A stretch of 64,000 nt of DNA from Epiperipatus broadwayi (lineage: Eukaryota; Onychophora; Udeonychophora; Euonychophora; Peripatidae): NCBI GenBank assembly GCA_028023455.1, contig JAQFVV010012509.1, forward strand, positions 1,984,001 to 2,048,000. The letters run 5' to 3'. The position numbers and the translations under genes were made by a program. This document shows, piece after piece, positions 12,740-25,209 of the stretch. The notes below the pieces were generated by a model that did not search any database, was not told the origin of the DNA, and saw only the letters and a program-made list of their open reading frames with translations. The number at the start of each line of letters is the position of its first letter. Position 1 is the stretch's first letter.

Positions 12740-14020
12740 AATGCCCCCCAAGATGCATTTCATGCTGAACCAGCACTCATCAGTTGGCCCAGGTCACTAT
12801 CTCTCATATATCTCATTTATATAACAGCTTATAGATCTTTAATGAGTTAATTGCATATATATATATATTTCCATTGGTGAGGTTTGTATAAAATGCACTT
12901 AATTTCCTATTGGCTATAGTATATTTGTGTATGAGCATTAATTATGTAAAAAACAGCATATTGATAATAATGAATTTAATAAATGAATCAATAAATAGCA
13001 TGTATAAAAGGAAATATAATATTTGCCCAACCAGAGTAATAATGAAATGCCCCATGTTTAATAAGTATATATATATATCGTAACAGTCTAAAATGTACAA
13101 CTCACACGGAAATCACTTAAGGGTAATTTACATGGGAGCTTCACATTCCGACTTCATATAATCAAATCCTTTTTCTTTTTATAGATTGCTAAATCAGCTA
13201 GATACAAGAGACTCGATCATAGTTTATTTAACCTTATTGATTGCTAATAATGACAAATGCTAAAATAATGAGACATTAGAGTTTATCTATGTATATACAT
13301 TATTACAATACAAACAATGACCTAATTGACAGACATCCACAGGCAATATTAGTCTATTAGTTCTTTTTATCCGGGATTAAATCTAGATAAAATATATTAT
13401 TTTATTTAACTGCCCAATTTTAAAGGCAAATGAATACAGTTAGAGATTAAGTGATTCTATTATTATTATTGTGCACAAACATTACGTTGTACAATTCATT
13501 TTAATTGTTTCTGGACAGATATAAATTTGCTGCATAGACCAATAGTCACTATTGATTATTAATACAATCCGTCATGATACAGTTTATAGGCTTTTTCAAC
13601 TGACAGTATGAGGACATGCTAGAATCATTCAATAAATTATAGTATTAAAAGAACCTGGACTAATACAAATATTTTCAGGTTGTAAGGCAGGTAAATAACT
13701 AAATATTAACTATGTGGATGTAAGAGGCAGGAAGACAGCATCGGTGTTAGACTCATTTAGGAACAAATTTATATAAAAAGCGGAGTGTCTGAGGTATGGT
13801 AGGAGTGTGCATCTACCACATGCTACTGCTCAAAGTAAGGGCGCTAAGTGGAGTGATCGACAGATTCAACAATATCACATAAAGAAAATATATACAAACA
13901 AATCATGTACAGTAGGTGTATCTGTCTACCCATACTACTGCTCAAAGTAAGTTAATGAATGCACATAGCCAGCCAAGACAACTTGTATTACACTCATTTA
14001 TGAATACATATACCTTACTA
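12740..14020. other. Unassigned, less AT-rich repeat-like block
   Basis: No coding signature is visible. Two copies of ACTACTGCTCAAAGTAAG-like sequence lie about 115 bp apart (around 13825 and 13935), which suggests an internal duplication. Composition is more even than in the flanks, as expected for a transposon fragment. I could not assign a family. Confidence 0.25.
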
Positions 14021-15647
14021 GCTCAAGTAACTTTAAAACAATTATCTCTTACAATGCTTGCTTATTCTCAAACCTGAACAGTATTTAGCTTGAAACTGTA
14101 AATTTTTTAGAACTATTAAAAAGACATAAACAGTCAAACTTATTTACTTTGCAGCCTGTTTTATACTATTCAGAGATCATTAATCTGTATTATTCATGTT
14201 AATGGTTAAATTACTATTTTTATAATTTCTATAATGAAGGTAATGGAAGTGACGATCTGGTTTTAGCATACAAAATAAATTTTTAAGAGAATGATGAGGG
14301 TTGCACTAATATGCTAATTTTTAAAAAAATATTGTTTTTTTTTTTAGATTTACGCCAAACTGAATTTATAGTGTGATGAATAACAATAGCAATCGCTTGC
14401 CATACTAATTTATAAACAGTTCCACTTTTACACAAAGTTAATAATAATAATTTTATGAAATAATTTTCAGTATAAATTAAATATAGGAGATTAAATATTT
14501 AAAGTTAGTAATAGAGAGTTATAATGATATATATTCAAAGTTTATACACATTACCCTTTCATCACTAAGAGTTCAAGTTCTAAATTCAGATATTGGTATA
14601 TTTTTAACAGATTCTGTCTGTACAAACATAGCTATGTCTGGTGGTCTTTTGCAAAGCTTATTTAATAGCATCATTGGACGATGTTTTCTTGTTAATTAAT
14701 AGCTGGTTTCTTCCCAAAGCAATAGACACTGTTGAAGTTTAAGTGGCATATAGTTTGAATATAAACTGGTCACAACACTTTTTTAGATGGTTCTATATTA
14801 TTTGAGGCTTCTCTGGTTTTCACAATGGACTTTCTGCCTATTCTCTTCCATGATATTTTAACACAAAGCAGAATATGTATAATGAATGCTCAAAAAAAGA
14901 TCAATGCATAATAAACACAATGAAGCAGAATAAACAATCCTCGTCAGAGAATCCTATTTATATTTTACTGAGTTGTTTTATCAGCAGAATCGGTTTTCAC
15001 TATCAGTCATTTTAATTCATTTATCTATTGGTGGTAGATATCTCTTAAACTACATTATAGTTCGAGGCGTACAACAGTATTTGACTATAATAATGCCATT
15101 TCCACCCACCTAATTACAAAATACATTTAGAAATATTAATAAAAGAAATATTTAATTTTAAATTACTTTTAAAATAAACTTACATTTATCTGTGCATGCA
15201 CTTATATATAAATAATTTGTACTTATTAAAAATTGTTAAAAAATTTTAATTTAAAAATTCCTTCAAATTTTTCAAATTATCCATGAAGGATATATAAATA
15301 TCGCTTTAATATATATATATATTAATAAAGCAATTACAACCAACTTAATATAAATAAGATTAGTCAGTTAGTGATATCACAGATAATGAAGAGGCCTTTC
15401 TTTAAATTGGTCTGTGAACCTTGTATTGTCATATGTAACATGTAATATTTTATTTTCATAATATTTTGTTATAATTATTCAATGCAGTTTGATTACATAA
15501 ATATGTGTATAGGGATTACAGTCATTTTAATGTTAAGTGTAAATTAATTGAAATAATAATTAACAAATTTACCATTATGTTTACAGGAACATTAGTGTTT
15601 TTATCTTTTTAAATAAAAGATGTATTTTTTATTATATTTCTTTGTAG
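14021..15647. other. AT-rich intronic sequence
   Basis: No gene or repeat recognised. It ends in the T-rich tract and TTTGTAG acceptor of the first 4E-T exon seen here. Confidence 0.4.
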
Positions 15648-15784
15648 TGCTGCTGGCATTTGGAATCCTGAACGCTGGTTTATGAATAAAAGGAGAGGAG
15701 ATTCACCCATTGATGAATCCAAATTCAAGAGAGATCGATCCTCTGACTTAGACCGAGAAATGCTTTATAAACGTAGGTCTTCAG
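15648..15784 (+). CDS. EIF4ENIF1: 4E-T exon a: WNPERW block
   Basis: Acceptor TTTCTTTGTAG precedes the exon and donor CAG|GTAAAA follows it. The exon is 137 nt: one base completing an upstream codon, 45 codons, and one base carried over. The peptide contains AAGIWNPERWF, matching the (G)xW(D/N)PE(K/R)W block that lies just C-terminal to the eIF4E-binding motif in animal 4E-T. It is followed by a basic, Ser-rich stretch with SPIDESK and an Arg-rich end (YKRRSS). The trailing G joins AT of the next exon to make Asp of DPKER. No initiator Met is expected here. The upstream exon with YxxxxL-phi was searched for by eye in 1-15647 and not found. Confidence 0.87.
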
Positions 15785-16950
15785 GTAAAATTTGTAATAT
15801 GGTGTATTATATTCTTTAAGCAGTTTTATTGATGGTATTTCTAAATAAACATTTGTGGAGCTTTTTTTGTTTTTCATGGATTTAATTTTACCTTTTCATG
15901 GAGAATATCTGGTATTTTATTTATTATAATTGTATATACTACATTTTTTTAATAGTATGTGTTTTTTTAGAAATTCATATCTTCCTTATTTTTAACTATA
16001 TATTATATATAGAGCTCACAAATAAGCTCTTAACAAGTTGTGCAGAATATCCCTAACCCCAGATCGGTTTCTGCTACTGGATACCTCAGTGAGGTGCTAG
16101 GATATTCAAGCATTAGATTAAAAATACCAGGACAAGCCCAGCACTTTATCTAATGAATAACTATTAAGTAGAAAATCTGAAATTTTCAAACATCCAAATC
16201 CAGCTATCTAACTTAGATAGCCATATGGGACTGAATCAAGTTCAGATACATCATATATTAATAACTTTAGCAATATAAAATCGCCAAAGCCTTAATAACA
16301 AAAAATAAAATTACAAAAAAATCAAGTCATATGTTACATGACCTAATTTAACAAGCTTGTCTTACAAATGTTGCAAACTCTATATATAACATTTGTAATA
16401 CAAGCTAGATGTTATCTTATTTAATGGTGCTTAACACTTGCCATTATACTTCCACCGTCATAGGAATTGTGGTATTTTATAGAAGTAAACGGTACTGTCT
16501 TCATCACCACTTCTCTGATAGTGAATGTTGTCCTATTGTTAGCAACTGCTTATTTGCATTACTTTGCTTTTCACAACCTTCATATCTGAAGGCTATTCAC
16601 CTATCTGCAACCTGTGGACCCCTTGGGTGACATGGAAGCCATGCCCTGAAATCCAATTCAACCCAAATGTTGCCATATAAAATTGATATTTATATTTGTT
16701 TATGTTTATGGTATCAATTTCAGTGAGTTACAAATACTGCCCAAATTGAGCAGCTAAATAATGTACACATGTCCATATATTTCATTTCTCTTAAAGTTAA
16801 ATACATGGTGCCCATGACCCCTATTTATGTAATAAGAAGAACAGGAAATATCGATATGTATATATATCATAGTTGGCTATATATTAGTATATTTATATTA
16901 TGATAGACATTTATATGTAAATATCAAATATTAAGCTCTTTTCATATAGC
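15785..16950. other. Start of 4E-T intron 1
   Basis: AT-rich apart from 16040-16210 and 16400-16680, which have more even composition and may be repeat fragments. The ORF at 16409-16630 has no recognised domain. No exon signature is seen. Confidence 0.3.
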
Positions 16951-16959
16951 TAGATAATG

Positions 16960-18780
16960 CTTAAAAACTTGAGATATACAAGTTATTATGAAACGATATA
17001 AGATAAACCAAATTTATATTGAATAGCACTAAGCTGACTTTTGGCGAATTCTTGTCAGAATCGTAATGCAGAATAAAATCTCGCAATTGAGAGTGAATAT
17101 ACAATGGTGAAGAAATATGTAAATTTATCCTAGTATGCAAATTAAATGTTCTATTTTTTTGATAATAAAATGCACACGTTTTTTCTGTTAATTGAATGCG
17201 GGTCCCTTGCAATTGTCCAAGCCTCTTTAAATTTCTTTTTCTATTGTCCCTCTCTGTGCACAGTGTTTTAAAATTAGTAGGAGAAAAGACTAGTTCCGTA
17301 GCCATCTCATGTTCAACATAGATTTGTGTTCACAACTTAATTTTGCTTTTTATATAAATAGATGTTCTGGGCAATTCTTGCCGACCTATTAACATGAGAT
17401 TTTTTATAGTACACCGCAAGCAAGGCAGGGCATGAAATCTTATATATGATTTGGAGAGCGTATTTGAAAGTTTTATATTTGGTGTTATTTAGATGGTTGT
17501 TGAGAAAGGGAGATAATCTAAACCTACTCTGAATGTGTCTTCACAGATTTTTTGGAGTTTTGTTGAAATATGAGGGATATAAGGAAGGCTGATCCATGCT
17601 TTAGTCAGATTGTTATCATGAGGAACTGTTAATGTTCTCATAAATTTTTTTTATTATTTTAATTAATTTAGTATGATTATATCGAATGTTTGTTAAATCT
17701 CTCATATAATTCAATATTAATTTTTTTGTCTGTCTCATATTTACATAATTTTCTGTTTCTGTGTAAGAAATCCTTAAGACCTGCCATTTTGTGTTTGAAT
17801 GAAACATTAGATTGGTGATGGATGACTCCTCTAATTTGAATTGATTTTACATTTATGTTAAAATGGAGCACGTCATAGTTTTTTTGGATATATAAATCCA
17901 AAAAGTTTATATTTTTGAATTCGGTCTTCCTCTTCAGTATTCCATTCAAGAGGCGATGTTTTATCTAGTTTTTCATGAATATTATTAAATTGTGGGCTCC
18001 ACAGCACCTACGAATACATTGTCTATGTGTCTAAATATATGCAATTTACTGAACACTCCAAGTATTTAGGTAGGATGAGGCTTTCTACTAAGCGGAAGTC
18101 TCACAGGACATCCACTCATCATTTTATAAAACATTCCTTTGGTACAAGCTATTATTTCGTTGTTAATCCACTTCAAAACCTCAATTATAAAAATAATTTT
18201 AATGTGGATTGTGATTAATTTGTTTTGAGTTTTCTCAATGCACTTATATGATGAATTGATGGTACAGAGGCCAAACTCAAGATCTTTGATTAACCAATCA
18301 GCTATTTTCTTTGTTGCTTTAAAATAATAAGCTCCAGTGAAGTCGATCATTGGTCTCAATGGGGGAGCTTTCTTTATGTAACCTAATGTTTGTGTTATTG
18401 CTACCAATGTGTACATCTCAAAGTACTCAGCACATGTGTATACATTATTACAGAATTTATGCAGAATTGCAAAACGAATTTTACAATATTTTGCATTATA
18501 TGTGGCAATGTTTTCAAATTTTAAATTTGAGATTTGTGCATTCATTTTGATGTTGAATTAATCTATTGGCCATGTCTTTTTTTCATACACACAATGCTGT
18601 TATTTTAACAAAATTGGTTTACCTCCGTTAGCTTGCTTCTTCATTCTTTGTTAGTTTTATTGAAATTTTGTAAATTAAGCAATCTGGCTGTTTTTTCAAT
18701 TATTTTATCTTCAGCCAATATATTTTCTAAATTTGTTTTGATATCAATGATGGCTTCCATTTGCGGCTGCAGGAAGATTT
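16960..18780 (-). pseudogene. Penelope-like element, RT to GIY-YIG, decayed
   Basis: Reading from 18545 downward, the - strand gives APPLRPMIDFTGAYYFKATK, the Penelope PLRPIVD-type reverse transcriptase block. At 17949-17677 follows NFLDLYIQKN and SFKHKMAGLKDFLHR, the typical stretch after the YxDD palm. Around 17600-17400 lies a broken thumb/linker, and at 17305-17170 comes NFKTLCTERDNRKRNLK, resembling the end of a GIY-YIG domain. Frameshifts and stops separate these parts and the YxDD segment itself is lost. The element lies antisense to 4E-T in intron 1. Confidence 0.75.
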
Positions 18781-18811
18781 GGAGGAAGAAATTTCAAAAT
18801 ATATAAAATTT

Positions 18812-18975
18812 TAATTGTCAAAATTACCTCAAATCCAAAACTCAAACAGATTAACCAAGAAAATAAAATGTAAAGCACTACCAATGGTTTCACTGCTACA
18901 AGCTAGCAGTGAAACCATTGGTAGTGTTTTAGTCTGGTTGAGTTTTGGATTTGGAGTAATTTTGATTATTTATTG
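18812..18975. repeat. Hairpin with perfect 22-bp inner arms
   Basis: CACTACCAATGGTTTCACTG plus two bases (18876-18897) is followed, after a 7-base loop, by its exact reverse complement (18905-18926). Outside this a second pair matches: CCTCAAATCCAAAACTCAA on the left and its near complement on the right (18933-18955), extended by AAAATTAC/GTAATTTT. The total is about 160 bp. It may be a foldback MITE or a snap-back duplication. Confidence 0.7.
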
Positions 18976-19199
18976 ACTAGTTTAGCTTTATGTTTTTAAT
19001 GTTTAATTTTAATTATATATATCAGATTTCCAATCATTGATCAAACTGTGTTTGTCTGTTGGAATAGTTTGTGAACAAATTTTTCTGTAATAATAATATG
19101 TTCTGATGATGGTTAAACCATGGATTTCTACTTTGTAAAGATTGCATAGAAGAATTCATTAAAAAAAACATAAGATTTTATTTTTTAATCATTAATTTA

Positions 19200-19899
19200 C
19201 AGCCAGGCTTAGAGTTGTACTATCCAGTAGCTTTATTTATAATCAGGATATACCAGATATGTTCATCAAGTTTCATTTCTATTCTGAAACATTATTTGTG
19301 GTAAAATATTGTCATATCTTAGTATTCTAATTCCTTCCTGTAATGTCTTCACCCCTAAGCTTTTCAGAGGGCTAGAAAAACACTTACAATCCGATCGATA
19401 ACATAAACGAGTACAAAGAATTATAGCTAAAATATATGAAATCCGGCTGCAACAACTCTTAACCATTGTGCTGCAAATAGCTCTTAACAGCTTTACATAT
19501 CCAACTTCTTCTGTTAACAAAACTGTAACAAGTGCGCGATGTTTTCCTCTAGCAGTTTATATATCCCTCTCAGTTCTTTTGTTAAATCTTATCTGCTACA
19601 TTCCGAAATCTTAATCGCGTGTTTTCCAACTCCGTTTCGATTGTTCTTAACTTTAATTAGTTATTTTTATCTCTGATAAAAATAATCCCCACAACTTGTT
19701 TTTAATTATAATTATTTCCATTATAAATAATTATTTTTATTTTCAATTAAAAATAAATCCCCACAGCTTGTTTTCAATTATAATTATTTTTCATTAATTA
19801 TTTTTACTTTCAACTAAATATGCGAAAACTTCTGGAGTATACTGTCTCTTGCAAATTCGTTATTTATTTCTCAACAACGAATACAACACTTCCCCATTA
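19200..19899 (-). mobile_element. LTR-like block (candidate solo LTR)
   Basis: On the - strand a short purine run AATGGGGAAG (19890-19899) precedes TGTTGTATTC, a plausible LTR start. Further in are a TATA-like GATATATAAA near 19556-19567, which could be the promoter, and an AATAAA at 19232-19237, which could be the polyadenylation signal. This order (PPT, U3, TATA, poly(A) signal) fits a 0.69 kb LTR. There is no second LTR and no internal domains. The 84-codon ORF on - within it has no recognisable domain. Confidence 0.4.
19681..19815. repeat. Tandem duplication, period about 68 bp
   Basis: AATxxTCCCCACAxCTTGTTT and TCAATTATAATTATTT-type sequence occurs twice, about 68 bp apart, with a few differences. 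It lies inside the LTR-like block. Confidence 0.65.
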
Positions 19900-20070
19900 A
19901 GCATATTCTTTGTTAGAGCATAAGCATGCTATGAAAATGAAATAAGACTTAAATAAGAAGAGCATTGATATTAAATTTAGTTTTAAATAACAAAAAAGTT
20001 TAATATAATAACTAATCATGATTACATGGACTTACTAATATAAAATAACTAAACAGAAAGATAAAACAAA

Positions 20071-20376
20071 GCAAAACTGTCCATACAGTAGTGCCAACCA
20101 GAGTAATCAATGGATGCCAGAAGACTTGTACATAAAATCCCTATCTAGTGCCTACTCATCCAATATCCCCAGACTAGTTTCTGTCTTGTGGTCTTCATCA
20201 GTAGGAGCTTTGGATCTGAGAGCACTGCATCTAGATCTTAGAATCTAATGCAACCCTCCAGCAGCTACCTTTTATCTCTATTTAACTACAAAATTATGAG
20301 AATAAAATTGAAAACACAATAATATTTTCAGTCTAAGCTCAATAGCTTATATAGTCATATGGGTGGAGAGTTTTGC
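20071..20376. mobile_element. Small TIR element (family A), copy 1
   Basis: It starts GCAAAACTGTCCATACAGTA and ends with the inverted form GGAGAGTTTTGC. The left half (GAGTAATCAATGGATGCCAG, then CCTACTCATCCAATATCCCC) recurs at 34675-35016 and 53031-53205. It is noncoding and about 0.3 kb. The transposase family is unknown. Confidence 0.65.
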
Positions 20377-20479
20377 CTGTTTTAATAACGCTAATACAAA
20401 AAAAAAAAAACCTGAATGCGGACTTAAAACTTATAAGAATAAAATTAGTTTAAACCCTTATTTTATTCTCATCTCTTGG

Positions 20480-22600
20480 CCCCGGAGGTATTGGATCGTT
20501 TATTTACATATGGTGCAAATATATTGGCATTTGGGTAAAAGCTAAAAAAAGTAAATTTAACAATCTTTTAAAAAGAGGCATTTTAGATTTTTTTTTTATT
20601 AGTGTAATTTTTTTTTAAAACGTACAATGAAAGTTAAAATTGGAAAGAATAATAATGACACGCAGATTACTAATCCAGATAAACTAAAAGAATTCCAAAA
20701 GTAAAAAGATTATAATTAGAAAATCTCTTTAGCTAGTTAAAGATGGCAGAATTATTTTATATATAAAAAAATGACTTTGGAACCTAAAACTGATAAAGAA
20801 TGTAAAAGATTATCAACATGTATTTTTAATAAAAGTAAAAAGATAAAAGTGTGCGCAGAAGTCTGAAAACTGGACCGCGAGTATAAAAGGAAGAAGACCA
20901 GTTGAATCAGGGTCTTATCTGTTTTTTCTTTTGGCTGGTCCTGGGTCATTGAAGAAGATCCAGGATCACTCTATGCGGAAATAATTCGTCACGTAGGAGT
21001 AGACCGAGGCCTTTTCTGACATTGTTCATGAAGACATCCACCAGAAAAGCTTTCGGGACTAGCCTTTAGGACATGGATGAAGAACACATTAAAACTAATG
21101 GCCATGAGCTCATTCTATCCCAGAAAAAACTATGCATAGTATTCAATAATCTTCGTAAACTTGCTAAACTTACCTGTAAGCTATGATTAATTATTCCCAA
21201 TTGTGACTAAATTATGCTTAAAATATAATCCTGATAGAGACATTAATTTTCGTATTAAAGAGACTTTCGTTTAAAGAACTTTATAGTAGAAATTTGGAAA
21301 TGAAACATAAGAAGTGAACATTGTTAAATTGTTTTAATTACTTTGCCTAATTATCTGGATTAGTGTGTATACTCTCCAATTTTATTTAATTATTTATCTT
21401 TAAAATATTTTAAGTTTGTTAGAATAAAATATTTTGCTTTTATCAACTTTTTTCATTGTACATTATTAATGTTTATTATTAAATTTAGTAAGGTTAGTTT
21501 ATTAAAACATATAATTTACCTTTGCCAATATTTATTAAGCCCTGGGTATATAATTTTCTAAAAATATAACTAAGTTACGGGAAACCAAAATCCCGATCGT
21601 TTATTTTATTTTCTGTTTAAGTTACGATATGCTTGACGCAGAATCAGTTAGTCTAACGACTTTGGCATCTTCTTTTATAAATTAAAAACTGATTCTACCA
21701 GCAATTGAAATCGTAAAAAAAATCTTAGATCGAGTTAATTAGGAAAATATTGCTATGTTTTATGGAAATATGAACAGAAGATATTTTCTTATCCATAGCT
21801 TGGTTAACTTTCACTTAACAGTGTGTAAAAGACAACCTACCAGATCAAGCAAAACGTGGAAAACGTTACAATGGGATATGAATAGCTAAGCTTACCGGTA
21901 ACTTTCTGTAGATTTATGGGATCCCGAGCTCATAGAAATTTCAATTGGTCTCTCCTGCCAGCATCTTCAATTATTGGTCCTTTCTATAGCTAGAGAAAAA
22001 AAAGCACGGTTGTGGTAATTCTTTCATTGCAAAAAGCAGTATTCACAAGGCTCCATTTCCATGCTTGCGTGACAGCTTGGTACAGCAAGTGGCGTACCTG
22101 TGCAGAAGTATATTACTGCCAAAAGTTATGCTTGTGGAAACTCCCAAGTCTAAGACATGTAACCAGAAGGTAAAGAAAAGACCTGGATAAAAGTTGTCCT
22201 CTTCTTTTTATACCTCGATCCTGTTTTTAAACTTCTGCGCATATTATTCTTATCGTGATGCGTAAGTTAATAATCTTATACATTTATTTTCTGTTACATA
22301 GTTCTTTTTTTATAACAAATTTTTCAGCTATCTTTAATTAATATCCTAATGTTTTCTTGATCACAATCTTTGTGTGGAAATCCTTTTGTTCTTTTCAATT
22401 TTAACTTTTTTTTTTTTTTTAAATCAAAGTAACAATTCAAAACAAAAAATCAACTCTCATTGTACGTTTTTAAAAAAATAAATTATGCTAACCAAAAAAA
22501 ATTTTAATGTGTCTTTTTTTTTTAAAGACTTTTTTTGTTTTTAGCCTTTAAATATATTAAATGCCAATATCTTTGTACCATATATAAATAAACAGTGCAA
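20480..22600. mobile_element. 2.1 kb element with arms of about 0.4 kb
   Basis: Bases 20480-20920 and 22180-22600 are inverted copies of each other, diverged by roughly a quarter with small indels. Matching pieces, with the right arm as read and the left arm reverse-complemented, are ACTTCTGCGCA, TCATTGTACGTTTT, AATGCCAATAT and ATAAATAAAC/GTAAATAAAC. The interior of about 1.25 kb has patches of even composition but no coding frame. It could be a non-autonomous long-TIR transposon or a foldback element. It ends about 165 bp before exon b. Confidence 0.65.
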
Positions 22601-22765
22601 TATATTAGATAATACTTCATAAATAAATTGTTCTGACAACACATTTAATGAATTTAAGTTTGTATAAATATCTCTCTCTATATATAAATATGTTGTCTCT
22701 AAAACTTAAAATGTTATTTCAGGTGGCCAGATGCCTTACCTTTATGAATCTTTTTTTAACTATAG

Positions 22766-23070
22766 ATCCAAAAGAACGAATTCGTGAAGGAGATGATATT
22801 GTCTTGAGTCCACAACGTCGTAGTTTTGGTATCGGGTGTCATGTTATGCAGCCATTTATAACCAGAAGACCTAATAGTCCGATTGATTCTCGTGAAAATG
22901 AAAATCATCGAGAACCTAATAGACGTATTGGAAGTGGTCGAATTGTCAGGAGGGATGTAGAACGTGAAAGAAATGATTACAACAGAAATAGAGATCGATA
23001 TGAACGAGAAGGAGATGGCCGCTTTGATAACAGAGATCGATATAACAGAGAAAGATCATCTAAAGGAAAG
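22766..23070 (+). CDS. EIF4ENIF1: 4E-T exon b: LSPQRRSFG block and Arg/Asp-rich linker
   Basis: The acceptor is a T-rich tract ending CTATAG; the donor is GGAAAG|GTAAAA. The 305 nt supply two bases to the split Asp codon and then 101 codons, ending in phase 0. The peptide starts (D)PKERIREGDDIVLSPQRR, then SFGIGCHV, the hallmark 4E-T block that in the human protein reads as DPRER...LSPQRRSFGGGCHV. Next come RRIGSGRI and a low-complexity Arg/Asp/Glu/Tyr run (NRDRYEREGDGRFDNRDRY), like the RD-rich stretch of vertebrate 4E-T. The open frame continues upstream to an ATG at 22648, but that part is hydrophobic intronic read-through. The right arm of a large inverted-repeat element ends about 165 bp upstream. 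Confidence 0.96.
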
Positions 23071-24555
23071 GTAAAATTGTGATTCCACTTGCTAGTTGCT
23101 GTTTTTTTTTTAATTTACATATAAAACAGCAAAAGAATAAATAATTTAAAAATTTTTGTCACCTATAATTTTTTAATTTAAAATTTGTGCTGAAACAATA
23201 ATCAGTATTGTGTTTTAAACATGTTAATTCCCAATCCCCTCCATTTACTTTTAAGTTACTATTTTTATAATATCCTCAGGTTATTTTATGCAAATATAAT
23301 ATATACTGCCATAAAGATTACATAATCTGTTCAGATAAAAAGATTCCATGTTGAATTTTTTGGAGAATTGAGTTGAGATATAATTTTTACAGTAGTTCCA
23401 GCTTTTTAACAGTACTAGAGCAAAATGGTTTGTATTGCAAGAAAATAGAAATACCAGGGAAAAAATATAGTTAAAAAGATAAGTCATTAATATTGAAAAA
23501 AAGAAATTCAATATCCTGAAAAATTAGTACTACTAAGTTTTTAATTGATAAATTTATTATATTCCTTATAAAATTCTGATTAAAAGCACATATAATATTT
23601 CTTACCTGAGATAATTCTTTTCTTCAATACTTAGAAAACTAGCAATCTAAGAATACTTTATTTTTACTTGTACCCCAGAAGTGAAAAAGTCTCACAGCAT
23701 CTATAATTTATAAATATTTCTCCCCTAATAAAAGATAAAAATAATAATAATAATAATCTAACAATAATTATTGTAAATGAAATATTATAAAATTATTTTT
23801 ATCAAATTATAATAAACAAAAAAAAAAAAAAATTAAAATTTAATCAACATGGCATTGTAAAAAAAAAAAAATGGGGGGGGTCACCAATTATTATTTACCA
23901 CTATAAATACAATAAAGTAAAAAGACATTTGAAATTCCAAGTAATATTACCAAGGTAATATACACATGTATGTGCATTATATATATATGTATCATGCAAA
24001 TCCTGCTAATAATTATCAAAACTTGATAGCCTGAAAATCAAGATGCATTAAAGTTTGAGCTCTAATTTTCCCATTCTTCACTCAAAACTATATTTGGATT
24101 TTAGACTTTTGATAATCCAACTTTGTTAAGAACATCATATGACTAAACATCACTAATAAAGAAAACATGACAATCAAAATAACATTCATTCATGATAAAA
24201 ACAGTTTATAAATTTAGAATTTTTTGAAGAATTTTTCACTTCAAGAGGTAGTCAAAGATTTTTAGGAAAGATATATATATATAATTCTTTTTTTTTTATA
24301 ATTTTGCATTTAGATCTAAATGTATTTTTTACTAAAAACATTAAAAATTCTAAAACATATATTTATTAAAAAATATTGTGTTTATATTCTACCTCTTTCA
24401 TATATAAGTCTTGCAAGTGAGCATACCTGATATGTAAATGCAAAATATTTAATATATTATTTCATACTGTTAAATATTGTTATTAATAAAAAATATCAAA
24501 TTCCAGACATCCTGTTTACCAATTGGAATAAATAATCAGAAATGAAACTGACCCA
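23071..24555. other. Start of 4E-T intron 2, AT-rich
   Basis: No coding block or RNA gene seen. It contains a TAA/TAATAA microsatellite near 23743, a poly(A) run at 23819-23831 and an A-run followed by eight G residues near 23859-23880. ORFs here are chance frames. Confidence 0.4.
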
Positions 24556-24560
24556 GAATC

Positions 24561-25205
24561 CTAATTTACGTTGCATAGGTTTATAATAGACCTAATTTTA
24601 AAAATGTCGTTAAACTCATTATTATTGTTTTTCAGAATTTTTTTATTATTGTCAAAATGCAGGCATGCTAATAAATTATTAAACGTTTTGAGAGTCATTA
24701 TATCAGCAAAATATGGCTGTCTTAGATTTGGATCAGAGATCAAAATACCACTTAGCTGAAATATATAGACCTTGCATGAAATTCCCAATACCATACCAAA
24801 AAACATAGAAAATTAACAATCTCACATTTTTCCAATTATGTTTTTTTCTTCTTTTATAGTGTATTTATTACTTTAATCAATAATTTTACTACACATTTTC
24901 TTATCAAAAAGTAAATAAAAATCTGAAATTGAAAATTCACATGTGATGGGGAACTTCAAATCTGGACTCTTCATAAAATTGCCTATATTTGTCATTATGT
25001 TACCTGATATAAAAGAACTGATATACCACTAACTTCAGCAGGTACATATTGTCTACTCTTTCTTCACTTTTTGGCTGGTAAAGAAATTTCTCTTTTCAAG
25101 AACAAATTAGGATTAGATGATTTATTTGAATTACTGATTGACAAACTATCTTCAGAATCCAAAGGCCAAGAAATTGGGAAATTGTCTATGCTTGAATCCA
25201 TTTCT
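24561..25205 (-). pseudogene. piggyBac transposase remnant 1 (N-terminal part)
   Basis: On the - strand an N-terminal piece starts MDSSIDNFPISWPLDSEDS near 25200. After broken frames, the ORF at 24806-24561 contains LSGILISDPNLRQPYFADIM and LLACLHFDNN. This matches the PGBD pattern in which 'LRQPYIADVM' and 'CLHFNDN' precede a FKIRPLI-like segment, here FKIRSIIN. The catalytic Asp-containing part is missing. It is antisense to 4E-T and inactive. Confidence 0.75.
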
Positions 25206-25209
25206 GAAT

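Noticed and set aside
22648-22765. N-terminal extension of the ORF over exon b, beginning with ATG
   Set aside because: The extension is hydrophobic, AT-rich and separated from the conserved part by a good acceptor (CTATAG). Joining exon a at 22766 restores DPKER exactly.
23743-23760. Microsatellites and homopolymer runs as regulatory sites
   Set aside because: Simple AT repeats occur all over the window and show no specific context.
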